Assembly (NCBI GenBank): GCA_003165115.1
Contig: PLSJ01000265.1
Coordinates: 413-6,370, forward strand
DNA length: 5,958 bases
Direction: 5' to 3'
Source of the DNA: Syntrophaceae bacterium
Lineage (GTDB): Bacteria > Desulfobacterota > Syntrophorhabdia > Syntrophorhabdales > WCHB1-27
Part shown: positions 1-5,853 of the stretch, one piece after another
How positions within the stretch are numbered: the first letter of the stretch is position 1
Layout: each line of letters opens with the position of its first letter
Translations under genes and position numbers: made by a program
The notes under the pieces: model-generated
What the model was told of the DNA's origin: nothing
The model's database searches: none
The model's input: the letters and a program-made list of their open reading frames with translations, nothing else

Positions 1-556
1 CCACGCATTTCCCGCCTATGTGGATCTCCTTCTCGGGCATTATCCGGGTCAGCGCCGGACAATTTTCGCAATCCGCGTCGTCGGGCATCATCGAGAGATG
101 GGACCCGCCGCGTCCGACGACAAGCGCGGCCAGCCGCTCGTCCCGGAACTGGTTCACGTCTTCTTTCGATCTCGAAAAACAGGCATATGCGATGAGCGCC
201 CGGACGGGCCTTTCCCTAGCCCCTCCCTCCACGTGCAGCACCCTCACGGACAGCGCTTCCGTCCCGTCGGCCGAGGGCCCCCGGTGGGCCACCATGTCGG
301 CACACCCGCTCTTATAGGCTTCGGGCAGGGCCTCGATCAGTATCCGCTTCACCTCGCCTCCGGGCAAACGTTGTATATCCTCCTGCTGAAAGCGCGCAAA
401 GAACGCCTTGAGCGCCTGGTGGTCCTGACCCTCGATCCGCGTCTGCCCCTCAAGCTCGGGCAGGTTCAGACGGCAATGCGCCGGGCCTGGAAGAACGCAA
501 GAGAGCACGACGATGGCGGTGGTTAAAAGGAACGTGAAAACATTATGTCTGGGCAT
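1..556 (-). CDS. Secreted or lipoprotein-like protein of unknown function (3' end outside window)
   Basis: An open minus-strand frame starts with ATG at 556-554 and is still open at the left edge, giving 185 visible residues. The start is supported by an AAGGGGAG ribosome-binding site at 571-564, seven bases away. The N-terminus is an export signal: a short basic start (R3, H4), a hydrophobic stretch at residues 5-19, then VLSC at 17-20. VLSC fits a loose lipobox with C20 as the lipidated cysteine; cleavage by signal peptidase I around P23-C28 is the alternative. The mature part has no recognised domain. It carries several cysteines (C85, C126, C183) and a CENC pair at 163-166, which could be a disulfide or a metal/redox CxxC site in the periplasm. 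Codon use is GC-rich at third positions like its neighbours. It is preceded by a 336-bp gap and probably has its own promoter. I do not recognise the family. The gene is fairly sure; its role is unknown. Confidence 0.75.
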   Translation of the reverse strand, partial: MPRHNVFTFLLTTAIVVLSCVLPGPAHCRLNLPELEGQTRIEGQDHQALKAFFARFQQEDIQRLPGGEVKRILIEALPEAYKSGCADMVAHRGPSADGTEALSVRVLHVEGGARERPVRALIAYACFSRSKEDVNQFRDERLAALVVGRGGSHLSMMPDDADCENCPALTRIMPEKEIHIGGKCV

Positions 557-563
557 GGCTGCA

Positions 564-571
564 CTCCCCTT
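564..571 (-). promoter_or_regulatory. Ribosome-binding site fixing the start of the secreted-protein gene
   Basis: On the minus strand this reads AAGGGGAG, seven bases before the ATG at 556. It is the only strong Shine-Dalgarno match near the start, and it makes the signal peptide the true N-terminus. Confidence 0.7.
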
Positions 572-619
572 CTCACGGTGCTGTTTCGCTTTTAGTCTAT
601 TCTATGTAACTTTCCTGCC

Positions 620-628
620 ATTATGCCA
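620..628 (-). promoter_or_regulatory. Candidate extended -10 promoter for the secreted-protein gene
   Basis: The minus strand reads TGG-CATAAT here, an extended -10 element with five of six hexamer matches. The -35 position (643-648, TTCGCC) is poor at 17-bp spacing, which an extended -10 can tolerate. It predicts transcription starting near 613, with a leader of about 57 nt. A sigma-54-like match (TGGCA...TTACA, 605-620) overlaps it but lacks the conserved G of the -12 GC pair, so a housekeeping promoter is the preferred reading. Confidence 0.35.
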
Positions 629-713
629 CAATAAAAACCACGGGCGAAAGAAAACGAGACCGGGCGGCAGGATTCGCGCGTTTTCGCCTGAAGGCCGGTA
701 ATGATAAGGTGAG

Positions 714-749
714 TGGCAGTCTCGCCCTCACTTTGGGGCGAGACTGCCA
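714..749. repeat. 14-bp perfect inverted repeat, 8-nt loop
   Basis: The left arm 714-727 (TGGCAGTCTCGCCC) and right arm 736-749 are exact reverse complements around the loop TCACTTTG. Neither strand has a T-run directly after the stem, so it is not a textbook intrinsic terminator. It lies 144 bp beyond the ybaK stop and about 90 bp upstream of the likely promoter of the next gene. It could be a non-canonical transcript end, an mRNA 3'-end stabiliser, or a binding site for a dimeric regulator. Flanking GTGAG copies at 709-713 and 765-769 can both pair with CTCAC at 727-731, which competes with the main stem. The structure is certain as sequence; its function is open. Confidence 0.7.
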
Positions 750-892
750 GGAAGCGGGTTTGGGGTGAGCTAAAGGGCGGTGCTACGAATACAGGATGCC
801 ATTATCAATCCTTGTGTTCTCGTCCTGCTGGCTATGTTATCGGAAGGCTCCCGAAAGGCTTAAGCAGATTTTGAAAAATAACACGCGGACTT

Positions 893-1375
893 CTAAATGC
901 CCACCTTCACCCGCGTCGGGTTGAGCACGCGTACCACTTCGTGAGGGTCGAGACCCACGAGGAGACCCCGCCGGCCGCCGTTGATGTATATCCGCGGGAT
1001 ATCGACAATCGTCTCCTCCATGTAGACCGGCATGCTCCTCCTGGTCCCGAAAGGCGAGATGCCGCCCACAATGTAGCCCGTAAGCTTCTGCGCCGTCTCC
1101 GGCACGCATGGGGTAACCCGTTTCACCCCCACGAGCCGGGCCAACTCCTTTGTCGATACCTCCTTGTCGCCGTGCATCAGCACGATGAGAGGGTGTCCCG
1201 CGTCGTCCTCCATCACGAGGGTCTTGATCACACTGTGCTCATCCACGTGGAACTCCCTGGAGAAGACGGCGGTGCCCCCCCTGTCCTCATACTTGTACGG
1301 GTGTTCGGTAAACGCGACGCCGTGCCCGCGCAGGGCGCGGATTGCCGGCGTGACCGGCAGCTTGTCTCTGCTCAC
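893..1375 (-). CDS. ybaK: YbaK/EbsC-type aminoacyl-tRNA deacylase (Cys-tRNA(Pro) deacylase)
   Basis: This 160-residue protein matches the YbaK/EbsC family in length and motifs. The family hydrolyses mischarged aminoacyl-tRNA in trans, classically Cys-tRNA(Pro) made by prolyl-tRNA synthetase, in the cytoplasm. Visible family features are VIKTL at 49-53, where K51 is in the position of the lysine important in characterised YbaK proteins; YIVGGISPFG at 101-110, the glycine-rich substrate-pocket loop; and INGGRRGLLVGLDP at 131-144. The start is GTG at 1375-1373, with GGAAGGG six bases upstream. The gene begins 16 bp after the J-protein stop, so the two are very likely co-transcribed, and its ribosome-binding site lies in that gap. 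Exact substrate specificity cannot be read from sequence: EbsC-like relatives can act on other tRNAs. Nothing looks truncated. Confidence 0.88.
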   Translation of the reverse strand: MSRDKLPVTPAIRALRGHGVAFTEHPYKYEDRGGTAVFSREFHVDEHSVIKTLVMEDDAGHPLIVLMHGDKEVSTKELARLVGVKRVTPCVPETAQKLTGYIVGGISPFGTRRSMPVYMEETIVDIPRIYINGGRRGLLVGLDPHEVVRVLNPTRVKVGI

Positions 1376-1391
1376 GATGTGTCCCTTCCGG

Positions 1392-2192
1392 TTACAGCTT
1401 CAGGAATTCCCTGACCTTTCTCAGCACGGGCCGCCTGATCGCGACCCTGAGGTAGAGGTCCCCTTCCCCGCCCGTGTTTGACCCCATTCCTCTCAGCCTG
1501 ACCATCTGGCCCTCTTTTATGCCGGGAGGAATGGTAATCTTCAACTGCCTCGCCCTTCTCTCATCGAGATAGACAACCGTTCCGCCCCGCATTGCCTCGC
1601 GCTCGTCCAGCGTGAGGGTGCCATAGGCGTCTTTCCCGCCGGATGCGAGGTTCCCCAGCACCTTCCCGAGCGCATATTGGCCGAGACGGCTCACGATCCT
1701 CGCGAAGATGCCCTGCTGCCCGGACACTTGCGCACCCGGCGTCCGGCTGCCGCCGCGAAAACCCGATCCGAACACGAAAACCCTGCCGAACATGCCGGGG
1801 CCGCGGAATTCCGTCGTGCGATACTGAGTGTGGAAGTCGCGGAAGATCTCCTCGAAGCCCCTGAACCCGAACGTCTTCGCCATCTCCTCGAAGATCTGGT
1901 TGATGTCGGAGCCCCTGAAGATATCCTGCTCCGAATACTTCTGCCTGAACCGGTCGTGCGCTCCGGTGCCGTACCGCTGCTGCAGCAGGTCGTATCTGTT
2001 CCGCTTTTCCGGGTCCGACAGGACGGCGTAGGCCTCGTTTATCTCCTTCATTTTCTCGACGGCCGCCGCCTCGCCCCTGTTCCTGTCCGGGTGATACTGA
2101 AACGCGAGCCTGCGGTAAGCCTCCTTGATCTCCTGCCCACCGGCGGTCCGCTCAACGCCCAGTATCTGGTAATAATCCTTTTGACCCACCAT
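1392..2192 (-). CDS. J-domain co-chaperone with single C-terminal beta domain (DnaJ/CbpA-like)
   Basis: The protein is 266 residues long. Residues 5-70 form a J domain with the DnaK-activating HPD triad at 34-36, between helices II and III (DYYQILGV at 6-13 and [18 protein letters not shown] at 51-68 are typical). There are no cysteines, so the zinc-finger module of true DnaJ is absent. Residues 70-185 are a Phe- and Gly-containing linker. Residues 188-255 match one C-terminal substrate-binding beta domain ([19 protein letters not shown] at 217-235, then GDLYLRV). With only one such domain it is shorter than DnaJ (about 375 residues) and CbpA (about 300). It would stimulate a DnaK ATPase and deliver clients in the cytoplasm. 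ATG at 2192 follows an AGGG site six bases upstream. It lies 46 bp after the permease stop and 16 bp before ybaK. It should not be called dnaJ without more evidence. Confidence 0.88.
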   Translation of the reverse strand: MVGQKDYYQILGVERTAGGQEIKEAYRRLAFQYHPDRNRGEAAAVEKMKEINEAYAVLSDPEKRNRYDLLQQRYGTGAHDRFRQKYSEQDIFRGSDINQIFEEMAKTFGFRGFEEIFRDFHTQYRTTEFRGPGMFGRVFVFGSGFRGGSRTPGAQVSGQQGIFARIVSRLGQYALGKVLGNLASGGKDAYGTLTLDEREAMRGGTVVYLDERRARQLKITIPPGIKEGQMVRLRGMGSNTGGEGDLYLRVAIRRPVLRKVREFLKL

Positions 2193-2238
2193 ATTTTTCC
2201 CTAGTAAATAATAAGTCCTGCAAGACCCGTAAGTCCCC
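2193..2238 (-). other. Short gap between permease and J-protein genes
   Basis: This 46-bp spacer holds the J-protein ribosome-binding site (AGGG, minus strand) and a direct repeat of AAGTCC (2213-2218 and 2231-2236, plus strand). I see no CIRCE element, no convincing sigma-32 promoter and no terminator, so read-through from the permease gene is the simplest source of J-protein mRNA. Confidence 0.4.
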
Positions 2239-3516
2239 TTATTCCCTGTAGAGCACGTGCTCCAGGATAAACGCCACCAGGACGCCGATGACGAACCCGT
2301 TTCCCATCACGGGCCGCAAGACAAGGGGGAAGGTCCCCAAAATACGCGCCGGGAGCATGCTCACGGCGGTCCCCATGAGCACGGGGAGACCCACGACCAG
2401 CCCACTCTCCAGACGAAAGCCTTTTTCCTCCTGACCGATTGTCGCGAACCCGGCGGCTATCTGGAACGTGAGGAGATACGTGAGGACGCAGCCTATGACG
2501 ACGGGGGGCACACTTTCGACAAGCCCCAACACCGCCGGTGAAAACGCGAGAAGGACCAGCAGACCCCCGGTGAGCACGAGCGTAAACCTGGACGCACAGC
2601 CTGTCGAGAGTATCACGCCGGGGCTCAGGGAAAAATTGACCGGGCCGATCACGCCAAAAAACCCTGAAGCCAGGTTGGCGAGGCCCGTAAGACTGATGCC
2701 CCGGTTTACCCTCTGCCGCATGTCGGGAAGCTTCAGGAGCACGGACACGGATTCTATCGAGCCGAGGTCGTTTACGGAAAGCCCCAGGAAACAGAAGATG
2801 AAAGAGGCGAGCACACCCGGCGCGACGGAAAACCTCGTGGTAAACTCATGGAAGAAGCCCGAGAACGCCGGCAGGCCGCGGGGCGCGGAGTGCAGGCCGG
2901 AAGAAGGAAAAATGATGACCCAGGCCAAAGAGCCCGCGATCATGGCAAAGAAGATTATGGCCGATTTCCATATCGGGGGCAGGTACCGCTGGGCGATGAA
3001 CATGCCGAGTATGAGCATGAAGGCAAAGGACATGCATCGATGCGGCAGGACGGGGCCCGGCGGGATGAGGAGACCCAGGACCGTAGGCATGAGCGTAAAC
3101 GCGATAAGCAGGAGCACCACCGCCACGACCCGAACCGTGAACAGCTTCTGAAGGCGTCCGAAGAGACCGGTGACGGCGGTCAGAAAGAGGATGCTTCCCC
3201 CCACCATGATCGAGGCGTAGACCGTTGCGGGATCGAAGCCGGCACTCGCTATCATCCCCACGAGAAGCACGGTCGAAGGGCCGACGATCAACGGGAGGCG
3301 ATGTCCCAGGAGCACCTGCGAAACGAGGACGACCCCGATGACGAACGTCAGCTTCTGCAGGTACGTGATCTGGGCGGACGGGTCCGTGAAGTGGAGGCCG
3401 CCGACGATCTTCCCGATGACGATGATCCCGGGGATGGAGATGGCAAGCCACTGGAGACCGAAGAGGACGAATTCGCCGAACGGCGGCATGTCGTCGAGTT
3501 TATATCTTATCTGCAT
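2239..3516 (-). CDS. NCS2-family (uracil/xanthine permease-like) membrane transporter, diverged substrate motifs
   Basis: This 425-residue protein is almost wholly hydrophobic, with about 12-14 membrane segments between residues 17 and 421, as in the NCS2/SLC23 nucleobase:cation symporters (UraA, XanQ). The N-terminus ([20 protein letters not shown]) and the [11 protein letters not shown] segment at 71-81 are typical of the family. The signature region is altered. Where the family has a [QEP]-N-x-G-x4-T motif, this protein has [10 protein letters not shown] at 297-306, keeping G300 and T305 but with Leu and Ser for the acidic residue and Asn. The usual Glu-His pair of the preceding core helix appears as N249-D250. 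Substrate is therefore uncertain. I chose ATG at 3516 over an upstream TTG at 3591 because the extra 25 residues are unlike the family, lack a ribosome-binding site, and lie upstream of a good promoter (3535-3564). The J-protein gene follows after 46 bp. Confidence 0.85.
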   Translation of the reverse strand: MQIRYKLDDMPPFGEFVLFGLQWLAISIPGIIVIGKIVGGLHFTDPSAQITYLQKLTFVIGVVLVSQVLLGHRLPLIVGPSTVLLVGMIASAGFDPATVYASIMVGGSILFLTAVTGLFGRLQKLFTVRVVAVVLLLIAFTLMPTVLGLLIPPGPVLPHRCMSFAFMLILGMFIAQRYLPPIWKSAIIFFAMIAGSLAWVIIFPSSGLHSAPRGLPAFSGFFHEFTTRFSVAPGVLASFIFCFLGLSVNDLGSIESVSVLLKLPDMRQRVNRGISLTGLANLASGFFGVIGPVNFSLSPGVILSTGCASRFTLVLTGGLLVLLAFSPAVLGLVESVPPVVIGCVLTYLLTFQIAAGFATIGQEEKGFRLESGLVVGLPVLMGTAVSMLPARILGTFPLVLRPVMGNGFVIGVLVAFILEHVLYRE

Positions 3517-3534
3517 CCAGTCAATTCCCCCGCT

Positions 3535-3564
3535 ATTGTAGCACGGAAACCGGCGCGGCCACAA
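3535..3564 (-). promoter_or_regulatory. Sigma-70-type promoter with extended -10 for the permease operon
   Basis: On the minus strand, TTGTGG (3564-3559) is followed after 18 bp by TACAAT (3540-3535), five of six to the -10 consensus, preceded by TGC, which makes an extended -10. The predicted start is near 3528, leaving a leader of only about 12 nt before the ATG at 3516. A 6-bp inverted repeat, CCGGCG/CGCCGG (3550-3555 and 3567-3572), brackets the -35 box and could be an operator. Confidence 0.5.
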
Positions 3565-3591
3565 ACCGCCGGACGGCGTCCCCATAAACAA

Positions 3592-3656
3592 TTGCGCTTA
3601 ACTCACCTCTCCTTTCGCCGATAAAACAACAGCGGAAATCTTCTCGCCTGAAGGAG
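3592..3656 (+). promoter_or_regulatory. Possible promoter and strong ribosome-binding site for the small membrane protein
   Basis: AAGGAG at 3651-3656 lies seven bases before the ATG at 3664 and is a near-perfect Shine-Dalgarno. Upstream, TTAACT (3598-3603) and GATAAA (3620-3625), 16 bp apart, form a weak candidate promoter with four of six matches each. The ribosome-binding site is secure; the promoter is tentative. Confidence 0.4.
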
Positions 3657-3663
3657 AAAGGCA

Positions 3664-3867
3664 ATGGCATTTACGGCCGGTACGGTATCCATGGTCATCA
3701 TCATGTCCCTGATAGGTGTGCTGATATTACTCTTTGCAGGAAGGCTGGCGGAAGTCCTCACGGCGAGGTCGAGGCTGAAGGCCGGGCAGAGGCCACCGAT
3801 GGCCGCAAGGCGCCTGGCGCCCGCATCCCACGGTCGCCTCCTCGCGGTCGAAAAAAGCCGGACCTAG
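3664..3867 (+). CDS. Small single-span membrane protein, function unknown
   Basis: This is the only plus-strand gene I accept. It encodes 67 residues starting at ATG 3664, with an excellent AAGGAG site seven bases upstream. Residues 7-25 form one hydrophobic membrane helix. The rest is strongly basic (R27, R35, R37, K39, R43, R49, R50, R58, K64, R66), so by the positive-inside rule the tail should face the cytoplasm with the N-terminus outside. Third-position base use (mainly G or C) resembles the neighbours. It is divergent from the permease gene and convergent with the radical SAM gene; its TAG (3865-3867) overlaps the latter's stop by sharing CTAG. I recognise no family. A basic tail could bind RNA, phospholipid or a protein partner, but that is speculation. 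The translation signal makes it likely real despite its size. Confidence 0.65.
   Translation: MAFTAGTVSMVIIMSLIGVLILLFAGRLAEVLTARSRLKAGQRPPMAARRLAPASHGRLLAVEKSRT
3864..3867. other. Shared palindromic CTAG carrying both stop codons of convergent genes
   Basis: The plus-strand stop TAG (3865-3867) and the minus-strand stop TAG (3866-3864) sit on the same CTAG tetranucleotide, so the two genes overlap tail to tail by four bases. No intrinsic terminator with a clear stem and T-run separates them. On the minus strand a T6 run (3856-3851) follows the stop, but only a four-base-pair stem can be drawn before it. Confidence 0.75.
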
Positions 3868-4916
3868 CACCAGTCGTCGGTCTGTGGCTGGGGCAGCTGG
3901 TGCGACTTGAGTATATCTATGTACTTGTTGAACCCGTCTTCCCCGCCCTTTTCCAGCCGCTCTATCTCCGGCAGCACCTTCGCAAGGACGCCCGCGTCCC
4001 TGACCACGTCCAGGGGATAGCGATAATATCCGGAACGCTGCAAAAGGATATAGACCTGCTTCTCTCTTTTCGAAAACGCGAGAAAGGTGTCGAGCTCACG
4101 CAGCATGTCCGCCTTTTTCTCGTCGAGGAAGCCGTCGACCTGCATCAGGAGGTTCAGGCTGAAGTCGTTCGAGGAGAAATAGCTGTGCATCTCATCGAGG
4201 TCCTCCACGAGCAGCCTGATCTCGCCTGCTATCTCGTCGTCCGCCATGGTCACGAAGGTCCCCTCGCGGACCATCTTCTGCATCGGGGAGAGGGGGTGCA
4301 TGGCGAAAGTCCTCACCCTTATGAAGTGCGGCCGCACCTGGTTCAACACATGGGCCGTCTGGCGCGCGTGCTCCTCGCTGAGCGCGCGGCCGGCAATACC
4401 CGGCATGATATATTCCGACAATTCGAGACCCGCGTCCATCACGTGCCGGCCTCCCGTCACGATCTCCTCGGGCGTCAACCCCTTTTTTATCAGTTGCAGC
4501 ACCTTCTCCGAGCCGCTCTCCATACCCGCGTGGACCCTGGTCAATCCGGCGTTTTTCAGGCGTGTGAGCTCGGCGACGGTCCGCCGTTTGAGGGTCCTCG
4601 CACGGGCGTAGGTCGTGATCCTGTCGATCTTCGGAAACTTTTCTCTCAGGTATTCAAGGATGGCGACGAGGTCGTCGACGGCCAGGACAAGGCTGTCCGC
4701 GTCCTGTAGAAAGACCGAGTCGATGCGGGCAAAACCGCCATACTCCACCGCCATGGCGTCGATGTCCTTCTTTACTTCCTCGACCGACCTTTTCGAGAAC
4801 TTTGTCCCTTTATAGGCAGGGCAGAAAACGCACTGGTTCCACGGGCAGTTGCGCGTCACCCTCACCAGGAGGCTCGATGCCTCGCTGGGCGGCCTTATTA
4901 CACCCTGCTCATACAT
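3864..4916 (-). CDS. Radical SAM protein with CX4CX2C iron-sulfur motif (Elp3/MiaB-like fold)
   Basis: This 350-residue protein has a radical SAM core over roughly residues 15-215. The cluster-binding cysteines are C24, C29 and C32 in NCPWNQCVFC, a CX4CX2C spacing rather than the common CX3CX2C. QDADS at 71-75 sits where the core usually contacts the SAM amino group, and GMESGSEKVL at 131-140 is the segment typical of the Elp3/MiaB superfamily. Residues 220-345 are a helical, charged C-terminal region with no recognised domain, and there is no B12-binding or TRAM domain. The protein should bind a [4Fe-4S] cluster and cleave S-adenosylmethionine to start radical chemistry; the substrate is unknown. 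ATG at 4916 has AGGGGA six bases upstream and lies 25 bp after the rpoH stop, so the two are probably co-transcribed. The last residue is a cysteine. Its stop overlaps that of the convergent small gene. Confidence 0.85.
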   Translation of the reverse strand: MYEQGVIRPPSEASSLLVRVTRNCPWNQCVFCPAYKGTKFSKRSVEEVKKDIDAMAVEYGGFARIDSVFLQDADSLVLAVDDLVAILEYLREKFPKIDRITTYARARTLKRRTVAELTRLKNAGLTRVHAGMESGSEKVLQLIKKGLTPEEIVTGGRHVMDAGLELSEYIMPGIAGRALSEEHARQTAHVLNQVRPHFIRVRTFAMHPLSPMQKMVREGTFVTMADDEIAGEIRLLVEDLDEMHSYFSSNDFSLNLLMQVDGFLDEKKADMLRELDTFLAFSKREKQVYILLQRSGYYRYPLDVVRDAGVLAKVLPEIERLEKGGEDGFNKYIDILKSHQLPQPQTDDWC

Positions 4917-4941
4917 ATGCCTTCCCCTCTTTACCTTAGCT

Positions 4942-5853
4942 TTAGGGCGGTCCGGCAGGGCTTGCCGCCCCGGCGCCGGTACGCGCCTCGCTGCCGATAA
5001 GATGCTTCGAGACCTTGTCGGAGAGCACCTTTTCGATCTGTCTCGCCCTCTCCCTGGAGATGCTGAAGTGGTCCCCGATCTCCTGCAACGTCTCCGGCTC
5101 GTCGGTCATGATCCGGTGCTCGAAGATGTAAAGCTCCCTCTCGTTGAGACCCTCCTTGAACTGCGCTATCTTCCGGGAGGCTATCTGTTGCTTTTCCCTC
5201 TCCTCGACCACCTCTTCGATGTCCTGCTCGTCCTTCACCATGTCCATCATCGTCTCTGCGCCGTCTTCGTACAAAGGCTGATCGAGGGAGACGTCGGTCA
5301 GCACGAGCCGCTTCTCCATATCCGCCACATCTTCCTCCGTGACGTCGAGGTTGGCCGCGAGGAGCTGCGGCACGGGCAGGATGCCCTTTGCCTCTAACCT
5401 CTTCTTCTCCTTTTCCAGACCGTAGAAAAGCTTCTTCTGGCTCTCCGTGGTGCCCACCTTCACCAGGCTCCAGTTGCTGCGGATATATTTCAGGATGTAA
5501 GCCCTGATCCAGAAGGACGCATATGTCGAGAACTTGGTGCCCTTGTAAGGGTTATACTTCCTTACCGCCTGCATGAGGCCGATATTTCCTTCCTGGATGA
5601 GGTCGCGCACGTTCAGGTACGTGTTGTAGTAGCCAAGGGCTATCTTCACCACGAGCTTGAGATTCGACAGGATGATCTGGCGGGCGGCCTCCTTGTCATT
5701 ATGCTTGTAGGCTTTCTCTGCAAGTCTCAACTCCTCCGCCCTCGTGAGCAGCGGGTACCGCGATATCTCCGCAAGGTACTGCTTTAAGGGATCGAAGCTG
5801 GCGGGGAGAGAGGTCCTTTCCGCCAACACTACGTCTTTTTCACTTTCGTCCAC
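4942..5853 (-). CDS. rpoH: RNA polymerase heat-shock sigma factor, sigma-32 type
   Basis: This 303-residue protein is a group-3-like sigma-70 family factor without region 1.1. Region 1.2 covers about residues 20-50 (DPLKQYLAEISRYPLLT at 21-37). Region 2 spans about 57-127, including DLIQEGNIGLMQAV at 84-97 for core polymerase binding and FSTYASFWIRAYI at 108-120 for -10 recognition and melting. ESQKKLFYGL at 137-146 closely resembles the RpoH box (QRKLFFNLR), which is why I call it RpoH rather than RpoD or RpoS. Region 4 covers about 229-286, with the -35-binding helix-turn-helix at 255-274 (SRERARQIE). A Gly/Ala/Pro tail (292-303) is lineage-specific. It would direct polymerase to chaperone and protease promoters. 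GTG at 5853 is used: the frame has a stop upstream and no ATG nearby. GAGAGGAG lies about 10 bases before it. The radical SAM gene follows after 25 bp. Confidence 0.88.
   Translation of the reverse strand: MDESEKDVVLAERTSLPASFDPLKQYLAEISRYPLLTRAEELRLAEKAYKHNDKEAARQIILSNLKLVVKIALGYYNTYLNVRDLIQEGNIGLMQAVRKYNPYKGTKFSTYASFWIRAYILKYIRSNWSLVKVGTTESQKKLFYGLEKEKKRLEAKGILPVPQLLAANLDVTEEDVADMEKRLVLTDVSLDQPLYEDGAETMMDMVKDEQDIEEVVEEREKQQIASRKIAQFKEGLNERELYIFEHRIMTDEPETLQEIGDHFSISRERARQIEKVLSDKVSKHLIGSEARTGAGAASPAGPP

Larger units (their letters stand above)
557..892. other. 336-bp intergenic region between the YbaK gene and the secreted-protein gene
   Basis: I see no credible gene here. Possible starts in this stretch meet an early stop or lack a ribosome-binding site. 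The region holds a 14-bp inverted repeat (714-749), a likely promoter for the minus-strand gene to the left (around 620-628), and a weak imperfect hairpin near 793-817. It must contain the 3' end of the upstream minus-strand transcript, but no classical stem plus T-run terminator is visible for it. Confidence 0.6.

Noticed and set aside
20..526. Long plus-strand open frame opposite the secreted-protein gene
   Set aside because: It lies fully antisense to a frame with a signal peptide and a good ribosome-binding site, and its own translation has no recognisable features.
684..694. TCGCCTGAAGG found again at 3644-3654
   Set aside because: Only 11 bases are shared, the surrounding sequence differs, and no third copy was noticed; chance is adequate.
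513..701. 62-residue plus-strand frame in the intergenic region
   Set aside because: It overlaps the start, ribosome-binding site and promoter of the minus-strand gene and has no ribosome-binding site of its own that I can see.
793..817. Hairpin ACAGGAT/ATCCTTGT as a terminator of the ybaK transcript
   Set aside because: The stem is short with a bulged base and is not followed by a T-run on either strand.
837..1109. 90-residue minus-strand frame overlapping ybaK
   Set aside because: It is an alternate frame of the ybaK coding sequence, rich in Arg, Gly and His as GC-rich shadow frames are.
3517..3591. TTG start extending the permease by 25 residues
   Set aside because: The extension is unlike family N-termini, has no suitably spaced ribosome-binding site, and spans the predicted promoter.
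2848..3624. 258-residue plus-strand frame antisense to the permease
   Set aside because: Its composition (Arg, Asp, Glu, Gly, His) is that expected from the reverse of a hydrophobic membrane-protein gene; no domain is visible.
3851..3880. Intrinsic terminator for the radical SAM gene
   Set aside because: A T6 run exists on the minus strand, but the best stem before it is only GACC/GGTC with mismatches.
3900..4709. 269-residue plus-strand frame antisense to the radical SAM gene
   Set aside because: Opposite a gene with clear family motifs; its translation shows no recognisable domain and is best explained as a shadow.
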